From assembly GCA_006384855.1 (NCBI GenBank), contig VCJN01000839.1, forward strand, positions 62,001-126,000: a stretch of 64,000 bases of DNA, given 5' to 3'. The stretch comes from Tetraselmis striata (taxonomy: Eukaryota > Chlorophyta > Chlorodendrophyceae > Chlorodendrales > Chlorodendraceae). The notes beneath the pieces are model-generated. The model made no database searches and was not told the DNA's origin. It saw only the letters and a list, made by a program, of their open reading frames with translations. Made by a program: the position numbers and the translations under genes. This document shows, piece by piece, positions 1 to 10,428 of the stretch (position 1 is its first letter; each line of letters starts with the position of its first letter).

Positions 1-2040
1 TATCACCCTCGAATAATTCTTCTGGTCGGGTACGGTTGTTTGCATAAGCTTTTGGTATTCGTCGGCTAATTTCAGCTGTTCGGTTATAAGGGCATGAGTA
101 TCATGTATATAGTATGTAAAATGTCAAGGTGTGGGTGGTTTGTATTCAGGGTTTGGTGTAAGATACTGGCAGGGGTTAACGGATTTAGGCCATACACGGC
201 TTCAAAGGGACTGTGATTCGTGGCGGAGTGGGTGGAGTTATTATATGAGAATTCAGCAAGAGATAGGGCATTCAACCAGTCATCATGATTTTTATGCACA
301 AACGCGCGAAGTATTTGTTCAACAGTGCGGTGGGTACGTTCAGTTTGGCCGTCAGTTTCAGGGTGGTAAGTATGAAGATGATATGTTTAACTTGGTTTTG
401 AGAGAGCGGAATAAGGATTGCCAAAATGCGGAGGTAAAACGGGGATCGCGGTCGGAAATGATAGTGCGGCACAGGCCGTGATGACGGTTGATGATATTTA
501 GAAACAGTTTGGCCAATTGGGGAGCGTCAATAGACATGTTGCAGGGAATAAAGTGGGCTTGTGTAGAAAAGGTGCATACAAAGGTTGCAATAGCATCATA
601 GCCGTCTTGCAAAGGTAGGCCTGTTATAAAATCCATTGAAATAATCTCCAAGGTCGAGAGGCTTTTGGTAACGGAGAGAATACACCGGGTGGTTTTTGGG
701 TAGAAGCTTTAATGCGTTGACAGGTGGAACAATGTTTGCAGTATTGTTTTATATTTTTGTTCATGCGTGGCCACCATAACGTTTTCGAAATATTAAGTAA
801 AGTGCGTCGGGCGTCCGGGTGTCCAGCAGTATCATGCATGATATTCGTGTATTATAGAGTGCATGATTTGTTTATCGGCAGCAGGTATGCAGATTTTATC
901 AGCCATCCAATAAAGGTTATCGGTAGAGTCAAAGGTGACACCGACAGGTATGCGGGGGCCTGAATAATTTGCATCAATGCTCTAGCCGTGGCGAATGCGG
1001 TTAAGCAATGAGGGGTCAACTTGCAGGTGACACATAGACGAGAGAAAATCATGCATATCCTCTAGTTCGGAGTCAAGTAATCTTTCCTCAGCGGCGAGGG
1101 CATCATGTTTAAGATCAGGCCGGCGAGATAGGGCGTCAGCTTCATTTAGACTACCTTTGCGGTAAAGTATTGACAGAATCGGTTTTTGAGTGCGGGTCGA
1201 GATGGCAAGATAGGGTGAAATGTCAGAGAGCCAGAGGGCGTGGCGGCGGCCGAGGGCATCTTGAGTTGGTAAATGACGTAAGGTGGCATGATCAGTGATT
1301 ACTGTAATCTTAGCAGCACTTTCGATATAGCAGCGCCATCCTTTAAGCGCGCAGACAACACCCAATAGTTCTTGGTCATATGTAGGATAATTTGTGTGAG
1401 CAGGTTATAGTATTTTGGCAAAGTAAGCGCACGGGCGTAACTGGTTGGAATCGTCTTTTTGTAAAAGAACCGCGCCTAAAGCGTATTTACTGGCATCCGT
1501 GGATATGACGAATTCCGCGTCAATACCGGTTTTAGGACTCATTAGTACAGGGGCAGAACAGAGCGCGTGTTTCAGTGCATTAAACGTGTGTTGGCGTACA
1601 CCCCACTCGAAAGTTTTCTTTTTGCAAGTAATGTCGTAAAGGGGTGCAGCTAAGTGAGAGTATTTGTGTATCTGTATGTATCGGCGGTAAAAATTGCAAA
1701 AGCCTAGGAACTGCTGGACCTGCTAAACAGACCGCGGTGGGGACCAGTTCGTAACGGCGGATACTTCATTATCAGAGGGGCGTAGGCCAGCTTTGCTGAC
1801 CATGTGTCCTAAGTATTCGAGCTCGTGTTTACCGAAAATGCACTTAGGTAACCGTAGTCGTATATAATTCTGCGCCAGTAAGCCGAGTGTGATGTCAAGA
1901 TGGTGGAGGTGTTCTTCGAGAGAGTTGCTGAAAATTAAAACGTCGTCAAGGTAATGTTGTATTGCAATTAGAGGCAAGCAAGGAGGCAAAGGTTGTGAGG
2001 AAACAGTATCGAATGTTATAGGATCATCAGCTGGTGCAAC
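1..2040 (-). mobile_element. Broken Ty3/gypsy retrotransposon (pol region), cut by the window start
   Basis: Several short minus-strand reading frames carry, in order from about 2000 down to 84, recognisable gypsy pol parts. These are reverse transcriptase with the YLDDVLIFS catalytic motif (near 1940), RNase H (near 982-1365, with DHATLRHLP), the integrase zinc-binding H2C2 region (624-839, with CKHCSTCQRIK) and the integrase core (84-651, with DFITGLPL and AEFSYNNS). The order RT-RH-IN is the Ty3/gypsy order. The 5' part (gag, protease) is absent beyond about 2040 and the 3' end lies outside the window, so terminal repeats cannot be seen. The copy has several breaks and looks old. Confidence 0.93.
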
Positions 2041-2118
2041 TATTTATCGGCAATCTGCAGCACAGAAGCAGAGCAGCGGCATAGCAGTTCAGCGGTCAAT
2101 CTTGGGCATTGCGGAACT

Positions 2119-2225
2119 ATAGCATCGGGGAATGTCAGTAGCAGCATCGGGGAATGTCAATAGCAATATCGGGGAATGTCAGTAGCAGCATTGGGGACTG
2201 TTAGTAGTAGCATCGGTGATTGTGA
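2119..2225. repeat. 22-bp minisatellite, about 5 copies
   Basis: The core atcggggaatgtcagtagca recurs at 2124, 2146, 2168, 2190 and 2212, an exact 22-bp spacing, with growing mismatch toward the right end. It lies just beyond the gypsy fragment. The flanks (2041-2118 and 2226-2414) are relatively AT-rich and I see no gene in them. Confidence 0.85.
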
Positions 2226-2414
2226 CTGGTAATGATAAATGGTATGCGTACATGTTACAGTACGAGTTTCATAAGTACGCGGCGGGTAGTGATATGATAT
2301 AGGAAATGATAATAATATGAGATAAGTGGTTATGTGGGTATAGTGAAGGGTTAGGTGTAGTCCTAACACACACCTAGCGACTACTTGATTTTGATTTTGA
2401 TTTTTTTTTACCAT

Positions 2415-4905
2415 TCACGTAGCATCGGGCCGAAACCTATATGGCCCAAGCACGGCACGGGCTACACCGGTGTCTCGAGCGGGCGCGCATATGGAGAAGC
2501 ACGTCTTGAACAAGGCAAACACGATGCAACATGCCGCATATCGGCCAGATGAGTGTTTGATGCCGTGCGGCGGGGTTGCCCCATAAGCCTTATTATGGCG
2601 GCGACCATACCTATGTGCCCCAAGCACGGCACGCGGGCTACACCGAAACACATACATGGTGCCTCAAGCGGGCGCGCATGCGGGAAAGCATGCATTTGAG
2701 TAGCCGAACATGATGCAACAGTCGTGCCGCACATCGGCATGATGAGTTCTTGGTGCCGTGCGGCTGGGTTTTCCCATCCGACTTATAGCGGTAATGCCAT
2801 GGTAATATTCGGTTTTGAAGTAGTGTACTTATGATAACGGCACATGCTACACCGGAGTCGTCACTGGTCGCATCAAGCAGGCGCGCCTATGGAGAAACAC
2901 ATATTGGACAAGGCAAACACGATGCAACATGCCGAGGCTCTTCCGGATGACCGCTTCCGGATGCCGTGCGGGGTGGTGGCCCGTAGACCTTAATGCGGAC
3001 CGGATCCGTAGACCTATACGGCCCAAGCACGGCACGGCCTTCACCGGAGCCGTTATATGGCGCGTCAGGCGGGCACGCTCCTAGAGACGCATGCATTGGA
3101 CAAGGCAAACAATATGCAACATGCCGCACCTCATCGGCCGGATGACCGCATAGTGCCGTGTGGGGGGTGGTCCCATAAGCCTTGCTTATTGCGGCCATAC
3201 CTATTTATGTGCCCAAAGCACAGCACGAGCTACATAAAAGCCGTTACATGGTGCCTCAAGCGGGGGGCGCATGCGGGAAAGCATGCATTGGGCAAGGCAA
3301 ACACACTGCAACAGCCATGCCGCACCTCCGACGGATGAGCTCTTGGTGCCATGCGGTTGGGTGGCCCACCCGACTTACAACGGTAATGCAACGGTAGTAT
3401 TCGGTTTTGAAGTATTGTACTTATGATAACGGCATATGCTACACCGGAGTCGTCACTGGTCGCGTCAAGCGGGGGCGCCTATGGAGTAACACATATTGGA
3501 CAAGGCAAACACGATGCAACATGCCGAGGCTCTTCCGGATGACCGCTTCCGGATGCCGTGCGGGATGGTGGCCCGTAGACCTTAATGCGGCCAAAACCTA
3601 TATGGCCCAAGCACGGCACGGCCTTCACCGGAGCCGTCGTCACATGGCGCGTCAGGCAGGCGCGCCTATGTAGAAGCAAGTGTTGGACAAAACAAACACC
3701 ATGTGATATGCCGAGGCTCTTTCGGATGACCACTAAGTGTTGTGCGGCGTGGTGGCCCGTAAAGGTTATAGCGGGCAAAATCTACATGGCCTAAGCACGG
3801 CACGGGCTACACGGGAGCCGTTACATGATGCCTCGAGCGGGCGCACATACGGGAAAACATGCATTATGGAGGCAAACACGATGCAACATGCCGTACCTCG
3901 GCCGGATTATCGCTTGGTGCCATGCGGTGCGGTGGCCCCACAAGCCTTTTAACGGCCATGCATGTGTGCCCCAAGCACGGCATGGGCTACACCGGAGCCG
4001 TTACTTGGTGCCTCGAGCGGGCGCACATATGGAGAAGCATGCATTCAACTAGGCAAACACAATGCAACATGCAGCACCTTGCAACATGCAGCAGCCAGAT
4101 GAGTGTTTGGTGCCGTGCGATTGTGCGGTCCATACGACTTTTAGAGGTAATCAAGTGTTGTATTGCTTATGGAGTAGTATATTTGCTATCACGGCGCGGG
4201 CTATACCGGAGCTGTCAAGGGCCGCGTCAAGCGGGCGGGCATATGGATATGCAAGTTCTGGACAAGTCAAACACGCTCCGACATGCCTCACCTCGGCCGG
4301 ATGACCGCTTGGTGCCGTGCGGGGTGGTGGCCCATAAACCTTATAGCGGCCAAAACCTACATGGCCGAAGCACGGCACGGGCTACACCGGAGCCGTTTCC
4401 TGGTGCATCGAGCGGGCGCACATACGGGAAAGCGTCTCCTGGACAAGGCAAACACGACGCATCATGCCGCACCTTGGCTGGATGAGTGCATGGTGCCATG
4501 CGGCGAGGTGGCCCCACAAGGCTTATTGTAGCATAGCCATACCTATGTGCCACATCAAGCACGGCGCGGGCTGCACCGGGGCCGTCAGACGGGAGGGTGG
4601 GGGGCAGGCGGGGGGGGGGGGGGGGGGGGGGGGGAGGGCATACGAGAAATCATGCATTGGACAAGTCAAACACGACGCAACATGCCCCACCTTGGCCGGA
4701 TGAGTGTTTGGTGGCCCATAGACCGTATGTATAGCCGTAATACAATTTGCTTTTAAGAATAGCTTATTTATCATATCTGCACGCGGCTACGCCGGAACCG
4801 TCACATGGCACGTCAAGCGGGCGCGCACTGGAGGAAACATGTTTTGGACTAGACAAACACGGTGCAACATGCCAAGGCTCTTCCGGATGACCGGGTGAAG
4901 TAATG
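2415..4905. repeat. Satellite array, about 13 units of 174-223 bp with higher-order pattern
   Basis: The phrase caagcacggcacgggctacaccg recurs in degenerate form near 2447, 2621, 2833, 3024, 3214, 3427, 3607, 3792, 3971, 4189, 4367, 4555 and 4778. Each unit also carries gacaaggcaaacacgatgca and gccggatgag blocks. Most units are 174-191 bp. Every third or fourth unit is 212-223 bp because it holds an AT-richer insert (ggttttgaagtagtgtactt type), ending at 2833, 3427, 4189 and 4778. The segments starting at 2833 and 3427 are close copies 594 bp apart. Open frames in the array shift between units and do not look coding. A G tract sits at 4610-4634. Confidence 0.93.
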
Positions 4906-5969
4906 CTCATTCGGACGAAGTTACCATGCGGGTGTTCCCTCGGCTGATAACGCCATGTCGCGCGTGGTGCGTACACACCGACGCGCCTTGCAGAACACGC
5001 AAGCACTAGCTCTCGAGGCGCTCCACCTATAGGTGGGCCATATGCACCCGTTGAGATCGGCATAAGGAGTCCAAGCAATGACTCGAACTAGTTTCCCGGC
5101 AGCGGTTCAGCTACCGATGATGCTACGATGGGCCTCGTCACTATGGTGGCGGAATATTGCTCGCGTAGGAATTGAAATGGTCTCACCCGGATAATTCCGC
5201 CCAATGCTGACTACGAATGATTCGGTGAGGGGAGAGGTGGGCGTCACCGCAACGCGGGCGGCCAAGTGGGATGCGGCAGCCCAACCCAACTACGATTCGG
5301 CACTAGCCACGGGGTCGATGTCGCGCGACCAGTTGGCCGCGGTCGCTGGTGTAAGTACTCGTGGCAGTACTTAGTGAAACATGGCTCTTAGTCGTAGCGT
5401 TTGGCGAATTGAGTTGGTTGCAGAATGTAATCTCTTAAAACATGCTGGTGGCATTGGATATTTATCCTATAGCGGTCCGACTCGGCACCGCGGACAGGCA
5501 ACTAGTAGCGCTATCCTGATGATTTAGGAGTTCTAGCGCGTACTGTTTTATGTTACAAGGAACATTACTGGCGTCTGATTGTGGAAGTGCCAGTAAATAA
5601 TACGCGTGCTGAAAATATCAGTACAACAGTACATGCGCGTGCTGAATACTTGGGCATAATCTCGGCGTCACTGGTTTGTGGTGGTATTAGGGTAGTCGCT
5701 AGGCGCAACCCTAACAACTGGTGAGATGCAGTGGTGCTCCGCCGTTTTACCTCCGCGGAGGCAAGCGTACTTGACGGAGTTCTACGCAGCGTGTGGCACA
5801 CTCCTCATCGGCCTGCTGTCCAGCCTGGCGGCTGAGTCGGGCCCGGATGAGCTATGGCGCGTCGGCGACCTAGCCACCGCGGAGCAACGTGGGTGGCTGG
5901 ACATGTTACAACGCGAGTGCGTTGTGCCGTCTGATTGAGCGGTGTACCCTGAGGATGACGGGGTACCAT
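4906..5969. other. No recognisable gene
   Basis: Moderately GC-rich sequence between the satellite and the first DIRS-like copy. Short open frames (for example 5726-5938) have no recognisable domain. I found no RNA gene. Confidence 0.5.
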
Positions 5970-7200
5970 TCCCGCTAGCACGACCCACGCTGCGAAGCGG
6001 TGGATTCTCTCCATTAGCTTCACGAATTGTGGCGCAAGGAACGTAAACAGTGGCTTATTGCAATCCCTCGTGGAGGTTGTTGGACGATTTGGCGGACAAA
6101 GTGCGACCATCGGGCGCATCTGCCACGGTCATGGCGCCGCATTGGCTAGGACGACGGTGGTACCAGCTGCTGCAAGACCTCGCGACCGAGACGATCGTCT
6201 GCACACCTTCCCGCGACCTCTTCTTTCTTGGACGGCGAGGGGCGCGCGCAAGGGTCGGACGGCCCGGCTGGAGCGTCGTGGCCTTTCGGCTGCCACGCCG
6301 GGCTGGCTGCACCTCCGCCGTGGGTCGCTAGGCCGGTCCATGGCTGTACTGGCATAGATACATTACGGTGTGTAGATAGAACCCGGGCCACCTGCCCCAC
6401 ATGCGGCGCGCGCGCTACCCGCTTGCTGCGGGTCAAGAGCGCCCTAGACGGCGTCGATGGCGGCCGAGCTCCGAGCCATGTTGGGGACTGATCCCACTTG
6501 CCAAACAGCGTTGGGGTCGCTTACAAGTTCGCTGGCTGCCGGCACCTTCCGCAATTACGACAACATCATGCGCACGTTCGCTACGTTTTGCGAGCAACAA
6601 GGCTTACGCCCGCTGCACGCTACTACCCGCACGATCGTTCGCTACACTGCCTGTTGGATGGGCCTGCATGGTACCGTCGGCGTGGAGTCCCTTCAGCATG
6701 ACCACTCGTCCATCAACAAGTACTTCCGCGACCACCAACGACTGCCAGTCGCCCTCGGCGAAATGGTGGCCGACTCGCGCCGCGGCCTGTCATCGAGCAA
6801 GAGCTACTGAAGGAGGAGGACGCCTGCGTCGCATTGCCGGCGCCCGTCGCGGAGGACATCATGGAAACCGCGCGATTGAACTTCGGCGGACATTGGTGTG
6901 GGAACCCGCTAATATCTCGGACATCCGCGACTTGAGAGGCGTGCTGGCAACGATTGCGTCGTACATCTTGGTATGCTGCGCGGAGTACGGAATTAGCTGC
7001 GAGAACAGTGATTTTGTGGTCGACCTGCCATCCGGAAGCGTTATGTTGTACGTCCGTAAGCATAAGGCTGACCAGCGTACTAGGGCTTCCGCTATGCCCA
7101 TGCATGGAGACCGAGGCATATGGTGCAGTGACGGCCGTCTGGTGCCGATCAGCTACGCGTACATGCCGCGGATTGTAGCGGTTGGGGCACAGGGTGCAGT
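5970..7200 (+). mobile_element. Broken DIRS-like element, copy 1 (end of RT/RNase H block plus tyrosine recombinase)
   Basis: From about 5970 to 6335 the DNA matches 13264-13617 of the second copy closely, for example the shared run gacccacgctgcgaagcggt. It is followed by frames near 6401-7210 that resemble the N-terminal SAM-like part of a tyrosine recombinase (GTFRNYDNIMRTFATFCEQQ and following residues) and part of its downstream domain. A tyrosine recombinase following RT/RNase H is typical of DIRS, PAT and Kangaroo elements known from volvocine algae. Both ends are missing, and the copy has several breaks and looks old. Confidence 0.75.
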
Positions 7201-7209
7201 GGCAGCCTG

Positions 7210-7570
7210 ATGACGCCGACCAACTGCGAGTCCGGGGCTGCGAAGGCCTTCGAAGCACGACGGTTGGCGCTGCTGGCGCGCTTGCGGGCACACGGCGGCA
7301 CTGGCACCTCCGTCTTGGCGGACAACGCAGCGGCGGATGCGCTCGGCGCGCTTGCGGCCACTGTATGTGCCGGGGCTGCGCCCCGCGATGCTGGTGTCGG
7401 GCGCGCTGCCGGGGCTGCTGTGGCTGCTGCGGGTGGGCGGGCCGGCCCCGAGCGGCGCCGCCACGCCCGCGCTGTGCATGTTGGCAGACGACCTCCCCGG
7501 CGCAGTCGCGATGCGGCAGAGCGGCGCCGTTAGCGTGGCGCTACATGCGATGGCAGGCAAAATGCGATCC
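7210..7570 (+). pseudogene. Armadillo-like repeat gene fragment
   Basis: Two overlapping plus frames give alanine/leucine-rich text with the periodicity of armadillo repeats: VLADNAAADALGALAAT in one frame, then SGALPGLLWLLRVGG and ADDLPGAVAMRQSGAVSVAL in the next. The text continues from one frame to the other near 7390, so the simplest reading is a one-base frameshift in a degraded host gene fragment. The fragment abuts the broken recombinase region on its left and has no start or splice structure that I can define. ARM-repeat proteins are common in volvocine algae. The call rests on pattern only. Confidence 0.4.
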
Positions 7571-9440
7571 GATTGGGCGCATGCCCGTCGTCTAGTACAA
7601 ATTCGAGTACAAAGTGACAATACATTGCCAGTGACCAAGCCAGCGCCCAGTGGCACATGGTTACTCCACGCCGCGGCACTTGAACTGTGCCGCGCACCGG
7701 GGGAAGAATTTTGTGGGAATGTATATATCCCCCCCCCCCCCCCCCCCTTGGACAACATAAAGCGACATTTAACTTGCAGTTCGAGTTCTCGCATGATATT
7801 TAGCCGCATGCTGGAGAAACTCATATGACTGAGCAAACTTCACCCACATCGGTGAATCCATAAACTTTGCAAAGCAACAATCCGTTTTTCATAAAACTGA
7901 ATATGCCATACATGTGCGATAGTTCGATCTGCAAAGTGCACAAAATGCAACTGAAATCCTCCGCGTCCTGGCATCAAGCCAACGACTTTGACGGCATCAG
8001 TTGATGTCGCAGCCCTTTGGCGCCGGCCAGATGCGTGCGCTTAGGCCGCGGAGGCAACAAGGAGTCACATGGCGCAGGGGCGGCATGATGGCGCCAAGCA
8101 GCGCGGGTGCCCCGAGGTGGAATACAGTGGTGGCCGGTTGGCGCCGATTAGCTCTGTTCCTGGGGGTGCGAGGGGCAGCCCGATTGTGGCGCGGAGTAGC
8201 GCGTTGAAGCCGTAGGTCCCACCGGCTTAGGAATCGTTCCTGCCCGGAACGGCGGTCTTCTTTACCGGCGAGACGAAGGCCGGCGGCAAAGGGGGCGGGG
8301 GGGGGGGGGGGGGGGCTCTTGTGTCGCGAGGCGTGAAGAGCGTCCCCCCCGTAGCAGTCGAACGGTTCTCCGTGTAGAGCACTTGTTGTCGGCGCGAAGA
8401 GCCGGCACACGGTGCCCTCTGGACGAGCGTCGACCGCCTCCTGGCCAGCGAGACATGTCCTCGAGTTGGGCGCGGGGCATCACTTCTGAGAGACTTGTAA
8501 AACCACAGACCTTTTGCATGTCACGAAGAGACGAGCTCTGTCGCGGTGCGACCCCATGGTGAGTGCGCCGAAACAAAGAAAGGTGGGGACAGACAAGCCC
8601 CGTGGTGCTTTTAAGCATATGACAAAGCCGCAAGCAGCAGCAGCGCTACCCGGAATGGATGCGTCGGGAACCGCTCGCGGATGGTGTCGTTTGGGAGTAC
8701 GATGTCGATGCACCTCCTCGAGGCGCTGCGGGGCCGATGCAGCCCCTCTGACGGTACGTATGGCATACTAGCACCGGACATAATAGCACCGTACGTGTTC
8801 CCTACAAGTACCATGCACGCTAAGTAGTCGACGAGGGCAAGGACACCCCAACTTCTAGTAGTAAGCAAAACATCGCCGATGACGGCGACGACGCTGAATG
8901 GGCAGCCTGTACAATGGGCTGCCGCGGGCCGCTGGTTTCACTCGTGGTACCCCTATAAAATATTAATTGGCGCGTCGAGTACATAATAATTAGGGAAAAT
9001 TTCAGAACACGGTAGAATTCTGCCTTTATTTGCAAAAGAGGGTCGAAGCTTATTTACATCAGTGCTTAAATTAACACAAGTAGACCCCGTTGCATGATGA
9101 GTGTGGAATCCAGAGCCGCAAGGATCAATCGTAGTAGTAGCTACATTGTACAGCCCCGCGTCCGCCGACCCGCCGACCCCCGACCCGGCCCGGACGGGGG
9201 GCGAGGCGGACGGGCGACGGTCGTCCGGCAACGGACGAACGACGGCGTCCGGGTCCGGTCCACGCGGCGGGCTCGGCGCTTCGCGCCATGCCCGCCCCGT
9301 GGACCTGACGAACGGTAATGACCGGCCCGACCGGCAGCGGCCGGGCGGTTGGCCGACCGGTACTCGTACCGGTACAGGTAGTAAGCAGCAAGTACATGTA
9401 AGCGCGATGGCTATTTTGGCTTGCGCGGAATTATAACGGA
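7571..9440. other. No recognisable gene; GC-rich and homopolymer-bearing
   Basis: Contains a C tract at 7729-7747, a G tract at 8297-8315 and a very GC-rich CGACC/CGGAC-type stretch at about 9155-9370. Open frames on both strands (for example 8262-8633 minus and 9101-9436 plus) are compositional and show no domain that I recognise. Confidence 0.5.
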
Positions 9441-9450
9441 AACTACAACA

Positions 9451-9678
9451 GATACATTTTTGATGTATCTAATAATGTAAGCGAAATCGTTGCGAAGGTC
9501 GGCGACCGACCGACAGACAGACATACATAAAGACTCACCTCGTAATTAATATGCTGGTAAGATCTATAATGGATACATTTTCAATATATCTGATAATCTA
9601 TGCGAAACTGTACCGAAAGTTGGCCACAGACTGATAGACTCACATACAGACTCACAGACTCACCTCGTAATTAATATG
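9451..9678. repeat. Tandem duplication of about 105-bp unit, period 121-125 bp
   Basis: Two copies run from gatacatttt (9451 and 9572) to the identical end cacctcgtaattaatatg (9536-9553 and 9661-9678). The interior has a diverged set of GACC/CAGA-type short repeats. No coding sense was found. Confidence 0.8.
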
Positions 9679-9687
9679 GCAGGACAA

Positions 9688-9745
9688 TCCTTATGCGAAC
9701 TACAAACAGAACTAAAAGCAGCTATGAAAGGTTACCAGCAAAAGA
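9688..9745 (-). mobile_element. Relic of the 3' end of the LINE found at 24393-29360
   Basis: The run ctacaaacagaacta followed by gaaaggtt(a/g)ccagcaaaagaga matches 24425-24475, inside the 3' untranslated end of the complete LINE, with only scattered mismatches over about 55 bp. Orientation is the same (element on the minus strand). A short 3'-end piece is what a strongly 5'-truncated LINE insertion leaves, though I cannot see a target duplication here. Confidence 0.55.
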
Positions 9746-10277
9746 GAAGAAGAGGGTCAAAAAGCCCGGCTTTTACAAAACAGGATGCAATGACAAATTG
9801 CAAAACATGGCGTTCCATACTTTGCCACTCTTGGACATTTGCAAAACAGGCGGCGGCGGGCGGTGCCACGGCTCGACCGGCTCGTGGCGGGATCGACCGA
9901 TCAAAATGCGCGCCTACAGGGTTCGGGTACATGTACCATTAGTCGCTAGTTAGTCATGGTAGCGCCTACAACGATTGTGTATATATCTGGGGATCATACA
10001 TCACCGGCGGCTTACGGTCGCGGCCCCTCGCCGATCCACCCCACTAGTCACATGTGCGGCGGTTCCCATGGGCGTGCCCGTGCGTGTTGGTTCAGCCTGC
10101 CGAGTCGTCGACATGTTTTCACATGTCACTCTTCTATGCGATGCGTTGGTTAGTGCCCCCGTCGTTGCCCCGCCGGACGCTGATACGACGTTGGACCGGG
10201 CCGCCGCCGGGCCGAGCTGCCGGACAGCCGGTCGTCTACGAGTATTGCTAACGGCACCTTGTTCTGCAATTTGCCAT

Positions 10278-10428
10278 ATGGTGAGATGTAGTCATCCAGA
10301 GGTTTATAGTACATTCGCTATGTTGTACTGCGCACGACCCCCGCGGTCGACCCACGGACTAAGGCCTGCCGGCCCGCATCGGCACCGGCACTCTCTACTT
10401 TGCGCTCGCCTCAACTGGCTCGCTCACT
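10278..10428 (+). repeat. Left terminal repeat of DIRS-like copy 2
   Basis: Matches 13989-14153 in direct orientation, beginning atggt(g/c)agatgtagt and containing gatgttgtactgcgc or a near match. The copies differ by substitutions and an indel in the right copy. Confidence 0.7.

Noticed and set aside
2415-4905. Multiple overlapping open frames of 70-208 codons
   Set aside because: They follow the satellite repeat, change frame from unit to unit and appear on both strands.
8262-8633. Minus-strand 123-codon frame
   Set aside because: Its C-terminal proline run comes from the G tract at 8297-8315. No domain or conserved pattern is visible.
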